From: Neofusicoccum parvum
Lineage: Eukaryota; Ascomycota; Dothideomycetes; Botryosphaeriales; Botryosphaeriaceae
Assembly (NCBI GenBank): GCA_020912385.1
Contig: CP087208.1
Coordinates: forward strand, 1,550,001 to 1,614,000
Length of the DNA stretch: 64,000 nt
Direction of reading: 5' to 3'
The position numbers and the translations under genes are program-made. The notes below the pieces were generated by a model that was not told the origin of the DNA, made no database searches, and was given only the letters and a program-made list of their open reading frames with translations. Of this stretch, positions 11,773 to 21,746 are shown in pieces. Each line of letters opens with the position of its first letter. Within the stretch, counting starts at the first letter, position 1.

Positions 11773-12570
11773 CGCCAAGAAGCTGCTCTCGCTGCTCTCG
11801 CTATGCACGGGCCCCAGAGGACAGAGCAGCAGGAGCAATGCCAGCTGCTCTGTCTGCTCTACTACAGACCGCCCACCGGAGGTACAGAGCGTACAGAGCA
11901 GAGTACCAGATTGTATAGAACCCTCCTACGTATATAAACCACGCTCATTAGCATAGCTCTGACCTTCGTGGTCAACTTCTTCGATAATCAATCTACACCA
12001 TTGATTAGTAACACGGCCTTCGCACGCAGTGCTCAGTCACGTGTATTCGTTCATACTTGTTCTCTCCCCCTACCTTGTACCCACTCAAGGTAAACCCTAC
12101 ACGGCTTACCACCCTCTTCGGTGTCTGATCCTTAGAGGCAGAGGCCCGCCGTTACAGCGGGCGAGTACGAGCGCGATTAGAGCAACGGCAGCTTTTGCTT
12201 TAGCTACCGGAAGGCTTAATACAACCAGGGACTAGGAAACTGCGATGGCTACTCAATTACCCATCTTTCTACCAGCTAGTTGTCACGCTGATACAGGGAC
12301 TGACAACACTCGGGAATTAGTCTTGATGAGGCCGGGCACGAAGGATCTAAGCAGTACCTCCCCTTTTACGCTCAACAGCCTTGGCCTTGACGCTTTTTTT
12401 TTCTTTTCCTTTTCTTTCCTATCTTTCCTACGTAAACTACGCTCGTTCTAAGAAGGATAGCGACTTCTATTCAGTGTGTGGGCCTTGGATGAACCGGGAT
12501 CCCAATGTAGTTTAGCGCAGATTTAGCGATATTGTCCCTATGGCCCGCGGAGGCCGACGGGGTGTATGAA

Positions 12571-12594
12571 TACTACTACTACTACTACTACTAC
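12571..12594. repeat. (TAC)8 3' tail of the LINE
   Basis: Eight exact TAC units abut the right target-site duplication. Many LINEs end in short tandem units rather than poly(A), which fits this position. Confidence 0.8.
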
Positions 12595-12607
12595 TAGTCC
12601 TGTATGA
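12594..12607. repeat. Right target-site duplication of the LINE
   Basis: A 14-bp exact copy of 11190-11203, lying directly after the (TAC)8 tail. Confidence 0.75.
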
Positions 12608-13315
12608 ACCACATGCATGCCTTATCTAGCTTATAACGAAGGATGTGTCGTAATTGGGGGACATATAGCCTTCTATAGCTAGAGCTCTCCGCGTACTCCA
12701 AATATCGTGATATCTTTTTTCAGACCCTCTGAATAACACACCAACACGTATACAAGCCTTTTAATCAGCGGTTGGCCATAGTATGAGTCTAGATGGGGTC
12801 GAAAGTATACGTCGATGAAGAATAGCAAGAGCCTCCCTGTTCTACAGATCCAACTATCACTTGTTATTGTCAAAGGAGTATTCACAGTTGCGGTGTCCGC
12901 CAGTTCACTGCGTTTGGGCATTTCTCGTACAGAATTCTAATTACGGAGAACTTCGTTTTGCTATTAGAAGCGATGAATCATCGCGTAATACAAATAAAAA
13001 GAAATATGGGTGAAAACCCGTATGTTCCGGCTTGATCGCGTTGTCTTAACGAAACGAAAGAGAGAGAAAAGCGGGAGTTTTCGATCCAGGAGACATTCCA
13101 AAGTAGGAATTCAACCAACTATAGAACTTTGTCTTTTTGCCACAGCGCCGGCAGCGATGCGCCATTTGCCCAATTACTGCACCATTTCAGACTTCCCGTT
13201 ACAACGCCTCCAGTCCTTATAAGCGTGTGCGCTCATGCCTTAGTCTTTATCAAGAGATCACCACTGTCAGCAAAACCCCCGTTAGCCTCTTTAGTCCTTG
13301 GGGCAAAAGGAGCAT
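12608..13315. other. AT-richer spacer between the LINE and the secreted-protein gene
   Basis: A minus-strand open frame of 80 codons (12679-12921) has no recognisable motif and is not called. The stretch lies beyond the 3' ends of both neighbours and shows nothing else. Confidence 0.35.
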
Positions 13316-13767
13316 TTACATGTCGATGGTCGGGCTGATGTTGACCACGTCTGAAGGCACCTCGACAAGAGGTGCGGTGTTGCTAGGACTCACGTTGATA
13401 GAGCCAATGCTGTTGCCGTTGCCAAAGTCCGCCTTGTTGCCGTTTCCATTGCCGTTACCCGCCTCGTTGCCATTTCCAGCTTCGTTTCCATTACCGGCTT
13501 TGTTTCCGTTGCCGTTTCCGTTTCCTGCTGAGTTGCCGTTGCCGTTGTCCTTGTTGCCTGTGAAATGTAGTGTTAGCAAGGTCTGACGGCGAGAGTGGTT
13601 GAATTATTGGGAAGGGCAAAATTACCAGAGCCGTTGTCGGTAGCAGATCCAACCGTGGAACCGACAATCGAGCCAAGAGCGCCAGTGGTGGGGCCACTTG
13701 GCCTCGAAGTCGGAGCAGCAAATGCCAGGGAGGCAAGGAAGAAGACAATGGCGGATGAGTACTTCAT
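13316..13767 (-). CDS. Small secreted Gly/Asn-repeat protein
   Basis: Two exons on the minus strand, 13626-13767 and 13316-13557, joined across a 68-nt intron with GTAATT donor and CACAG acceptor; predicted 127 aa. Residues 1-17 are a clear secretory signal (KYSSAIVFFLASLAFA followed by AP). The mature part starts with a Ser/Gly/Thr-rich stretch. It then becomes a run of GNGN units separated by K-A or E-A pairs, roughly residues 48-88, and ends in a hydrophobic-polar tail (SIGSINVSP to PTIDM). There are no cysteines in the mature chain, so it is not a disulphide-type effector. The low-complexity repeat predicts a disordered or wall-associated protein. No known family is recognised. A TATA box lies about 100 bp upstream. 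Confidence 0.72.
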
Positions 13768-13867
13768 TTTGACTGCGTGTGGGCTGTTTCGGAATGGCGA
13801 TTTGAGTGTTGATGGCGAAAGAGGTTTTTGCTGACGGTGCTGTGCATCATGGAGACAGGTAGTCACA

Positions 13868-13875
13868 TTTTTATA
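13868..13875 (-). promoter_or_regulatory. TATA box (TATAAAAA) of the secreted-protein gene
   Basis: On the minus strand the bases read TATAAAAA, about 100 nt upstream of the ATG at 13767. Position and sequence match a core promoter element, which suits a highly induced secreted protein. Confidence 0.5.
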
Positions 13876-15119
13876 GGTAGAAGGAGCTCAAAGACAGTCA
13901 CGATGTGACGCGGTTTTCCTGCAAGACCACATCGCAACGTACGTGGGAGGCTTGACTAAAAATGCACCATAATCGGCTTTCTTCTGAGCTATTTTAGAAG
14001 TGGACAAACGGCTATGGACTAGATCCTAATTGGGTTCAGAAATATGGAGATCCAAATTTTGGGCGGACTCTTACTTGTATCACGTAGTGGAATCGAGCCG
14101 GCCTCGGCTTCCTTTTGCCTCTCGCTAAAATAAATAGTGTTTGGTCGAACGGAAACTAAAAATAAGGAGATCGTAGCCGCACAGTCGGTCCTGGCTCCTA
14201 AGCAAGCCACGGGGGTATTTACATCTTGCAAGAATAGCTAAATTTGTTGGAGAAACCTGCTCAACGACAATGGCATTTGCAGGCACGGTACAAACGAAAC
14301 GGTCTGCGAAGTTTCAAACCCCGCAGCTTAGCTGAAGGGCCACACAATTTTCAGTTTTACGAGCATTAATTTCCTGTGCGTACTTAGATGCTGGAATATT
14401 TTGAGCCGCTTATACCTCCCCGGGAAGCTGGGGAAGCGGGTGAAACTGGTCAAGCCGAGGCGTTCCTAGCGGCAATTAGTGCGGGTGATCGTCTGCAGAT
14501 CGTGTGCGGATTCGGAAGTTGCGTCGGCACTCTGTTTTCCAGCTTTCCGGTCGGAAACTCCTGAGATGTGGAAGATCTCCGCATTCCAATCTCCCATCAG
14601 GAGGATCCAAAGCTTAGTTGTCTGCTTTCTTTCTCCTCGCTCGACAGAGCTTTCACAACAGACAGATAATCGTTAAATGCGCTTCCTGCTAAGTATTGAT
14701 GTCTGCTAAAGGTAGAACGGCAGGCGTCGTGTTTGCCGAGCGCCTCATTTCGAACGCCGAGGCAAGGGATGGAGATCGCTTCAGCTCCTGTAAACATGGC
14801 CGTCAGGTCAAGCCTTGACCGATCTTGCGTTAACCCGATCCGGATACACGGTGCATCTGCTAGCACTTAAGGTTACCAATAGTTGAATGCATGCATTCAA
14901 TTGGAGCTACGGTCTCAAGCCGTCCAGGCGACAATCCCTATTTCCCGCGCAGCCTCGGCTTCTGATGGACGGTGCGATATTGTGGGGTAAGTACAATGTC
15001 TTTCTGCGGGTGGTTTGGCAAGCCTTCTCTAGTCTCACGGACACATGGTAGGTAAACGGTCTGACGACCATCCACGCTCGTCAATCAGGGGGAACAGACG
15101 ACAATCGAAATCTGTCATT
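13876..15119. other. 1.2-kb gene-free stretch between the secreted-protein gene and the HET gene
   Basis: No gene is supported. It holds the upstream region of the secreted-protein gene and the 3' flank of the second HET gene. An 18-bp perfect palindrome lies at 14883-14900 and is listed separately. A tRNA-like string near 14076 was examined and rejected. Confidence 0.4.
14883..14900. repeat. 18-bp perfect palindrome (TTGAATGCATGCATTCAA)
   Basis: The two 9-bp halves are exact reverse complements with no spacer. The site is intergenic, about 220 bp from the HET gene stop. It could be a dimeric protein site or chance. Confidence 0.4.
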
Positions 15120-17309
15120 TCAAACAAGATGCACAACCCTCAAGTCCACTTCTCGTCTTGTTTTCGCAAACTCGCCATACATGATTCCATGTACATATGC
15201 ATCTCCCATGAGCTCGTACTCCCCGCCTCTTATAGGCCGAAGCACGTGAAAGGTCTTTTCGGGTGGGAAAAGCCATACTTCGTCGCCCGGCTTTAACGAC
15301 TGAGGTCCAAGCCCTACCATTCCATTGCTCGTTGAGAAGAATCGCCGGCCGCTGAAGTGGAGATTGAGGTTTTTTTCGTAGCGAGACGCGCGGCCAAACA
15401 GAGTCTTGAGGGATCGTGGCCAGGAGTTGGGCGGCTTGTTTCTTTTGAGGGCCGACAGGATTTCCATCACGTCGGTTGTCTGTGGTCTCCAGCCATCTTC
15501 CAGGATGTGGAACTCGGGGCAGCTTTGTTCGATCTCAAGCCGTAGAGCGTCTTCAGTATCCACATTTCGGCCTTCTCGTCCGTTCTGGCAGCCTATATGG
15601 ATCGCTTTGAGTACGCCAAGGTAGCTACGGAATATTGCCTTTTTTTCGTCCATGCCAATCTGAAAGCCGACATGAAGATCCGGGCTAAGCGTACTGGCAA
15701 GCACCTGCGCTTGTGACATCCCCCCGAGTTTCATTCCAGTCAGCCGTGCAACCAGGTGCAGGCAGCGACTAATCGATAAAGATTCTTTCAGCTCATCATA
15801 GCTTTCCCCGACGTTAGTGATTCCATCGACCGGCAACCCGCGCAACCCATACTTGTAGGGACTCCTCGTTTCCACGAAGTCGCCCATCAAATGACCGCTG
15901 GCACGGAAAGTAAAGTAAGCAGCTGACATCATGTGCGCTGGCAGTTCCTTTGCTGAAAAATCGGGCACCCACGAAGGGAGGCCCGGCACGTTCCTCATCG
16001 AGCGATCTTCGACGGGGGGAACCCTTGTAGCGGAGCCATAGAGTGGTAAGGTATTGGGGTTACCGAAGCGGGGTTTAGACTGTGCGAGGAAAAGACGGCG
16101 AGTGATGTCTGTGTATAACTTCTCCGTACTGTTCTCTTCGTTGTAATTCGGTGCTATGAGCTTTTTTCCTTGCTCATCGACCATACCTCTCAATAGGCCC
16201 AGAATGCCGTAGATCTTGTCGCGAGGGTCAGATGCTTTCTTTTCTCGATTCTTGTGCAATACATGGGTGCGAAACTCTCTCCAGGCCGCTGGATTGCCGT
16301 GATACTCGCGTGTCGCAACTACCATGGCCTCGTCCCCAAGCTGTATCCTCTGGTGATAGCTTCGTGTCGAGCCGTATTCTTTCTGCCCCCTACGCAGCAT
16401 GTCGATGCTGCGGATACTATTCCAAGCCAGGCTCGTCAGTTCCGTTACATCAGTATCTTCGTTTAGGTTCAGACAGATCTGCACAATTCCTGGTGAGCGG
16501 TTGAAACGATCAGGAAACAACCCAGTCACGCGGTAGATGACAGAAGCTGCTTTCTCTATCTGACCCCAGGACAAAGTGTGCGATCCCATGTGGAATGAGA
16601 TGGACCGGGCAAGCGCAGCTTCCTGAGTGACCCATGTTCGCTGGAACCACGTACGCTCGTAGAAGCCACGGACTTGTTTCCATTGGTTGCGTGTGATGAA
16701 GGGGATTTCGAGTTTCTCGTAGAGTTCTGGGTCCGAGATACTCAAAGGCTCCTCCACATTTACCGTAGCTTGTAATGCGTGAATTGTCACACTGGCAAGC
16801 CTTCGCAGAGCTGGTATCGCACTCACAGCATGGTGATCCGTAGGGCCAAGCCAGACGAGAACATGTTCTGCGGTCGAGTAGACGCGGTCCATCATTGCGA
16901 CTTGTTTCCCACGCTCAATGTTGCCTTCGGGGTGTCTCTGATCGATGCAAATGGCGTCTACCCAGATCGGCTGCAGTTTCCCCGGGGCACTTTGTCGTAG
17001 CTGGTGCAGCGCTTCACATAGACTCCGTGTCACGGCTATGTCCTCTCCGTCCACGGAGATCGTCAGATGTGGTCCTTTGGTCCCTGTATCTGCGCCATAC
17101 TGGCTTGAAAGCGGATTGGATGGTGGAAATGGAGATCCCCAGGTGTATGACAGGCACGTGTACGGCGGATGCACCCCTTCGTCGCCGAGGTCGATGATCT
17201 TCGTGTGGCAGCAAATTATTGGCGCACTGTTTGGGCCCATTCTCAGGTTGTCGACATCTTCAACGTGGAGAACACGGATCGACGTGTCAGTTGGGAGCGG
17301 GGCGTACAT
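15120..17309 (-). CDS. HET-domain protein (long single-exon type)
   Basis: A single exon of 729 aa. The first in-frame ATG is at 17309; the open frame extends seven codons further without another ATG. HET motifs near the N-terminus: PYTCLSYTWGSP, QPIWVDAICIDQ, then MMDRVYSTAEHVLVWLGPTD and WVTQEAALARSISFHMG. The C-terminal part carries the usual tail of this subfamily, with GLGPQSLKPGDEVWLFP, a HVLRPI segment and DAYVHGIMYGEF. Such proteins act in self/non-self recognition and cell death after hyphal fusion, or as defence-like accessory genes. No extra repeat domain is present. A TATA-like element lies about 55 nt upstream. The gene is unrelated at motif level to a duplication of the 3863-5888 HET gene: exon structure and C-terminus differ. 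Confidence 0.9.
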   Translation of the reverse strand: MYAPLPTDTSIRVLHVEDVDNLRMGPNSAPIICCHTKIIDLGDEGVHPPYTCLSYTWGSPFPPSNPLSSQYGADTGTKGPHLTISVDGEDIAVTRSLCEALHQLRQSAPGKLQPIWVDAICIDQRHPEGNIERGKQVAMMDRVYSTAEHVLVWLGPTDHHAVSAIPALRRLASVTIHALQATVNVEEPLSISDPELYEKLEIPFITRNQWKQVRGFYERTWFQRTWVTQEAALARSISFHMGSHTLSWGQIEKAASVIYRVTGLFPDRFNRSPGIVQICLNLNEDTDVTELTSLAWNSIRSIDMLRRGQKEYGSTRSYHQRIQLGDEAMVVATREYHGNPAAWREFRTHVLHKNREKKASDPRDKIYGILGLLRGMVDEQGKKLIAPNYNEENSTEKLYTDITRRLFLAQSKPRFGNPNTLPLYGSATRVPPVEDRSMRNVPGLPSWVPDFSAKELPAHMMSAAYFTFRASGHLMGDFVETRSPYKYGLRGLPVDGITNVGESYDELKESLSISRCLHLVARLTGMKLGGMSQAQVLASTLSPDLHVGFQIGMDEKKAIFRSYLGVLKAIHIGCQNGREGRNVDTEDALRLEIEQSCPEFHILEDGWRPQTTDVMEILSALKRNKPPNSWPRSLKTLFGRASRYEKNLNLHFSGRRFFSTSNGMVGLGPQSLKPGDEVWLFPPEKTFHVLRPIRGGEYELMGDAYVHGIMYGEFAKTRREVDLRVVHLV

Positions 17310-17363
17310 CTTGACGGTGGAGCAGCGCAATTTGTAACAAGCGGGGTCGACGATGGGCGGCGG

Positions 17364-17372
17364 CTATTTATG
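17364..17372 (-). promoter_or_regulatory. TATA-like element of the second HET gene
   Basis: The minus strand reads CATAAATAG 55-63 nt upstream of the ATG at 17309. This is a plausible core promoter element, though close to the start codon. Confidence 0.3.
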
Positions 17373-17544
17373 AGAGCTTTCACAACGCAGCCTGACAGGG
17401 AGGGTGAGGTAATGTGGCAGCCTGCAGGATGCAAATCTCGGGGCTTCATTGGCTGGCCTTGGGACAATTAAGCCCTGAGATATGGATGTCGCCCCCACGT
17501 TTGCACGGGCCATGAGAGGCACTTCCTCATTATCTTACTAGAAG

Positions 17545-19346
17545 TTACAATAGTAATGTCCCCCGTATGGCGCCTACTATAGCTTGACATGCCGCGTACC
17601 TTTCCCACAACAAGCGGCATGGCTCTCTACAAAAGTCGTCGGACCAAGGAAAGTTTGCCAGTTGCACCCTCAATAAATCTTCATCCATGATTCCCAGCTT
17701 CATCAGCGTCGCAAATAGCCACTCCTCAAACCAAGTCGTTATGTGCTCGGATGTTCCAGTGGAGACAACCCAACCCACAAACAATACCCAGAGCAGCGCT
17801 TGAGCCGATGCCTTACCCTCCCAAGCCTCGAGAGGCTTCTGCGATAATGACTCTTTCAACCGCACACCGAAAAGGCCATTCATGGCATATGTCTTCCCCA
17901 GCATCTCTCCCAATGCTCCCCAGAGATACATTTCAGTAGCTTGCGTTACTGCGACATAGATCGGGTCTGGCGGATGTTTCTTGTCGTCCTTGAGACTCAC
18001 CAGCTCCACCAACAGTCTTTGTTCTGTCTCATCGAGTATATCGCTGACAGCATCCTTGTCCACGATGCGATCCCAGGGAAGCTTCTGAGCCAGAGTGACC
18101 AGATGCACTTCCCTTAGAATACTACTAGTCTCTGTATCAGCCAGTCTGGGCATGCAAGAAAGTGTTTTCTCGTGCAATGCGTGGACAATTCGCCGGAAGT
18201 CTGGTGGGAAGGACGATGGGTTGGCGTCGACATATCTTCGACGGAGCACAGGCAGTGATAGCTGTGCCGACCGTACGTGGAACTCGCACCAGATCAGAGT
18301 GCGCTGAGTGAATTTCTTAAATGTTCCAAGTCCTCCACGAGCCTCTACGAGGGCAAGCATTCCGTTGAGATGGTGGATAGATGCCATCCAGTTCCCGGAA
18401 ATGCTCTGCGGAATACAGTCAACTTTATTGAGCATCGAGGCTCATGGCCATGCACTCACAGATCCACCTGCCAGCCCTGCTACTGCGGTCACGTATGACT
18501 CCGAAATGTGATTTACGCCCTTCTTCGTGGGCATGTTCTCCCTCACGGCTTTCATGGCACGGCCGAGGTACATTATATTGCTTGATGATGGGCCGCTGTT
18601 CTGGACTGCGTCGCGGACCAGTGTCGTTCCGTACAAAAGTAATGCAAAAGAAGCTTCGTCACTGTACAAGAGGTTCCACACTGTGTTATCCCACCGTGGG
18701 CCGCGTTGTCCAGTGTGGGCGCTTCGCAGAATCAATCTGTCTACAATACAAATTAGCGCGCTGTTCGATTTCATAGTTCTGGATGAGAACCGCTTCCCGC
18801 GGAAGCTCTCGAAGCTCCCAATACACTTACCATCAGAGAAGGGCGTGATGCCGGGGTAATTTTGAAGGACTTTGTGGTAGTCAGCGCAGGCTTGCGGCAG
18901 GACACGTCAATATCAGGCATACAGAACTGGACCACTTGATCCACTTCAGGGCTGCCCTTGATTGGCAATGAATCAAATGGATCAGCTCGATGTGCATTTA
19001 CTCCCCAGATCGTTGCCTCTGCGATAGCGCTTTCGCCCGGTCGTCGAACTGTGCGGCAATATCAGACTTGGGTTCGCGGGTTCATTTTCTGATCTTTACC
19101 TTGCTGCTTGCGGCGTTTTGCCCTGCTGGTGGCCAGCATGGCGTGGCTACGAAGCTGACTCCTGGTCTTTTCCGAGTGTTGGTCATCAAAATTTACAAAC
19201 AGAAAGTCGGGTGCCTGTAGCGACGTATGCGTTCCGTGCCTGGTCGCTGGCGCCGTCCTAAATGACGCTTGTGTTCCTGTCCGTGAGGACGCGGACGCAT
19301 CATCATGCAATCTATCTTGCTGCGCGTGCGGTTCTGCGCCAACCAT
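17545..19346 (-). CDS. Fungal-specific transcription factor-domain protein without a visible Zn2Cys6 cluster
   Basis: Five exons on the minus strand: 19100-19346, 18923-19048, 18831-18869, 18460-18740 and 17545-18405, giving about 517 aa; every intron is 51-90 nt and keeps frame. The N-terminus contains FLFVNFDDQHSEKTR then RSHAM and a basic RAKRRKQQ patch. This is the signature start of the large Pezizomycotina group of fungal_trans_2/DUF3468-like regulators that lack the binuclear zinc cluster. RADPFDSLPI follows, as usual in that group. The rest is helical with few charged clusters. Start choice is uncertain: Met at 19436 is in the same frame. Such genes often sit beside metabolic genes. 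Here a haem dioxygenase gene lies 349 bp upstream in the same orientation, so regulation of that gene is a reasonable guess only. Confidence 0.75.
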
Positions 19347-19695
19347 GAGGGGGAGGAATGGCAACGAAAGGTGCCAGGAAGGTGACGCGTCAAGAGCCCC
19401 AGACTTGCAGCAGATAAATGCGTCATATAAGCCCATGTTCTGCTGCGCCGCTTTGGCCCCCAAATCCACCCCGGCAAGAGCGGGGAGCCCACCACCTCAT
19501 CCGGCATGAGTAAGCGCGCACGGTCAGTGAAGCGGCCAATCAGGCGCGTTTGTTAAGGACGCTGTGTTGATAAAGAATAAACCACGCAATTGCGCATCAA
19601 TGCAGCAACTAATCGAGAACATAAAACAACTGAAGAGCAAAGAAGGAAGGAGAGGAGACTCTCGGAGCCAGCACCACCACGTGGGCCACATCGAT
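19347..19695. other. Spacer between the transcription factor and haem dioxygenase genes
   Basis: This 349-bp stretch holds the transcription factor promoter and the 3' end of the dioxygenase transcript. If translation starts at 19436 instead of 19346, 90 bp of it are coding. No other element is seen. Confidence 0.35.
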
Positions 19696-21746
19696 CTATG
19701 TCTTCGGGGCGTTTGTCTCAACTCCAGTGTACTTCTCCGACGCGCTCAGCTTGTCCCACGGCGCAAACACGTTCTTGCTCTTCTTCAGCACGCCCTCCAA
19801 CTCCGGAAAATGCCGCACGAGCACATCTTTCATCCCCGAGTACTGCACCCAATGAAAGCCCTCCTTGGTGTATGTTTCCTCGTTCCACTGCCCCGCAATA
19901 AAGCGGTCACTCTTCAACCGTCTGCTCGCCATCAGAATGAAGATGCGAAACGCTGTGTCGCTGAAACCAAATCCCTTTGGCACTGGCTCGCACTGAGATC
20001 CGACCAGCGTGTCGACTAGCTCGATGTCGCCGTTGTAGAGCTCTGACAACTCGTGGGCGAGTTCTTTGTCTCCTCCGGTGAGCTCCTCAAATGTTTTCGG
20101 GACAGTCATCCGCAGGAGACGGCGAAACTGATTGTAGCGGGGGACTCCACGCTCGCGGTCGCGCAGAATGTCCACCGTCGCCATGTCGCGGTGCAAGCCA
20201 TCCGGTGTCGCCAAGTTCCGCAGGAAGTTGGGGTAGTTCTTATTGGTGATGGCGCCTGGATAGTTGATTCCAAAGGAATAGAAGGCATCGGTAAAGGTCA
20301 ACCCATCTTTGAAGGGCCTCTGAGCGTGTGTAAAGGTCAAGTCCTCAGTAGGAATGCTTTCTTGGTGTTTGCCGCCGCTTGCATCAAAAAATGCAATGGT
20401 GTCTGCGTAAATCTCAATAGAGGGCCAATCAGACCGACAGGGGTTTCAACGCTTACCAGGGACGAGAGAATGCATTCTGTACACGGACACAAACTCTTCT
20501 GTCAGGGAATACGGAGCACTGAACTGGACCGCAGTGGAGCCGGGAATGCCGCTGATGGCTTCGCTAGTCTTCGAGATTCGGCCAACCATCTTGGTCAGAG
20601 TTTCTCCGACAAGTCCCCACCAGTTTGCGTTCATGGCAATCTGGAGGGCAGGATGTGCTAGGATTGCTGGGGTCCACTCCACCGTGTGGATCTTGGCCAT
20701 CAATGCCGAGTTGACCAAGCGAGCCTTGTCAAAGATGCGATCTCTGTGCTTTGGTCAGAATGGAGTTCCTGGCAAGGTCAGAAGACTCACCCTGTCCAGT
20801 CGGGGTAAGCTTTGCGAAGCATGTCACAAATGGCATTGTGTTCCATTGCAAATAGCGTGTGTAACATCTCCATGCCAGTCCACCAGTTGTTGCTGAACCC
20901 AGTCTCCGGTTCGTCGTCCCTGTTTCGGGGCAAGGTAAACCCCTCGCCGTCTCTGATAGGAATCAAGGTCAACTTTCCGTCCGGATTCTCGCCGCGAAGC
21001 TTTGTTGTCACCTCTTCGCTCGACCCGTAAATCTGAGAGCCGTCCCACCAGGCAGTCAGTGCATTCTTGTATCCAGGGCACTTGATGTCAGATTGGTCGA
21101 GCGTTTCGTCGGGCTTGGACTTTGGCAGCTTCATATGGCCGCCTGGCCATTTGTCTCCCGGTGGAAGTGAGATATCGTAGGGATCATCTTCGCTCTGTTC
21201 TACTGTTATTTGGGTGTTCGGAAGATAGTAGCTTACTAGCTCTATACGCACAGTCTCATGGTTAAACCAGTCGTGGGTCTGGAATTGAATCCACGCAGCC
21301 GCAAGCAAGTTCAGGGACGTGGCAGGCTTGAATCCCCCCGGCTTCCTTGTCATGATGCGCTCGCTGAGTAATCTCGGATTTGGTGTCCAGAGCTGTTCCT
21401 CCGTAGGCTTCGCAGTGTACTCCCTTGGAAAATTGCGTCCAAATCGCATGCAAGCGGCCCCCATGCGTGGCTGTTCCAGTGAGTTGAAGGTTCCGTCTGA
21501 GTTGCGTGTGTGCAGATACCGCTCATCTGTCAGCGGAGGATCACGTGGGCTTCCCTGTGCAGTGGTCGACGCATAGCCGTCGTGAAGATTTTGTTGGCGT
21601 AGCTCGATGCGCAAGGCGTCCAGATTTATCGTGCCAATAAAGCCCGGGAGCTTGTGCCATGGTATGAATCTGTTGACGATGCGGAAGGTCCTCACCAAGA
21701 CCCGCTCGAGGAGGGAAGGATGGTACTCATACCGTGGAAAGTCCAT
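19696..21746 (-). CDS. Animal-haem-peroxidase family protein, fatty-acid alpha-dioxygenase-like
   Basis: Three exons on the minus strand: 20791-21746, 20457-20743 and 19696-20402, giving about 649 aa. Key residues in order: QFQTHDWF with the distal His at about 158, TAWWDGSQIYGSS near 260-271, EHNAICDMLR, MAKIHTVEWTPAIL near 334-347, and FVSVYRMHSLVP. The last places the radical Tyr at about 407 and the proximal haem His at about 410 (Y-x-x-H, as Tyr385/His388 in prostaglandin synthase). These motifs match plant and fungal alpha-dioxygenases, which add O2 to the alpha carbon of fatty acids. They differ from Ppo oxylipin synthases, which carry a C-terminal P450 domain; here the protein ends without one. 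No signal peptide is visible. The start at 21746 is the first in-frame ATG after an upstream stop. Substrate is inferred from the family. Confidence 0.87.

Larger units (their letters stand above)
11190..12607 (+). mobile_element. 5'-truncated Tad-type non-LTR retrotransposon (LINE) with target-site duplication
   Basis: The 14-bp string ctagtcctgtatga occurs at 11190-11203 and again at 12594-12607, flanking about 1.39 kb. The inner segment begins inside a reverse-transcriptase-type reading frame and ends in eight TAC units at 12571-12594. A direct target duplication, a missing 5' part and a 3' simple-repeat tail are the three marks of target-primed reverse transcription by a LINE. The coding part (11204-11772) carries the Cys/His finger typical of the C-terminus of Tad1-like ORF2. 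An 820-bp 3' untranslated part, which includes a pyrimidine-rich run near 12393-12422, follows. The intact duplication suggests a fairly recent insertion. Confidence 0.8.

Noticed and set aside
14019..14231. tRNA-like string (ctcgattcc on the minus strand near 14076)
   Set aside because: No acceptor or anticodon stem can be paired around it.
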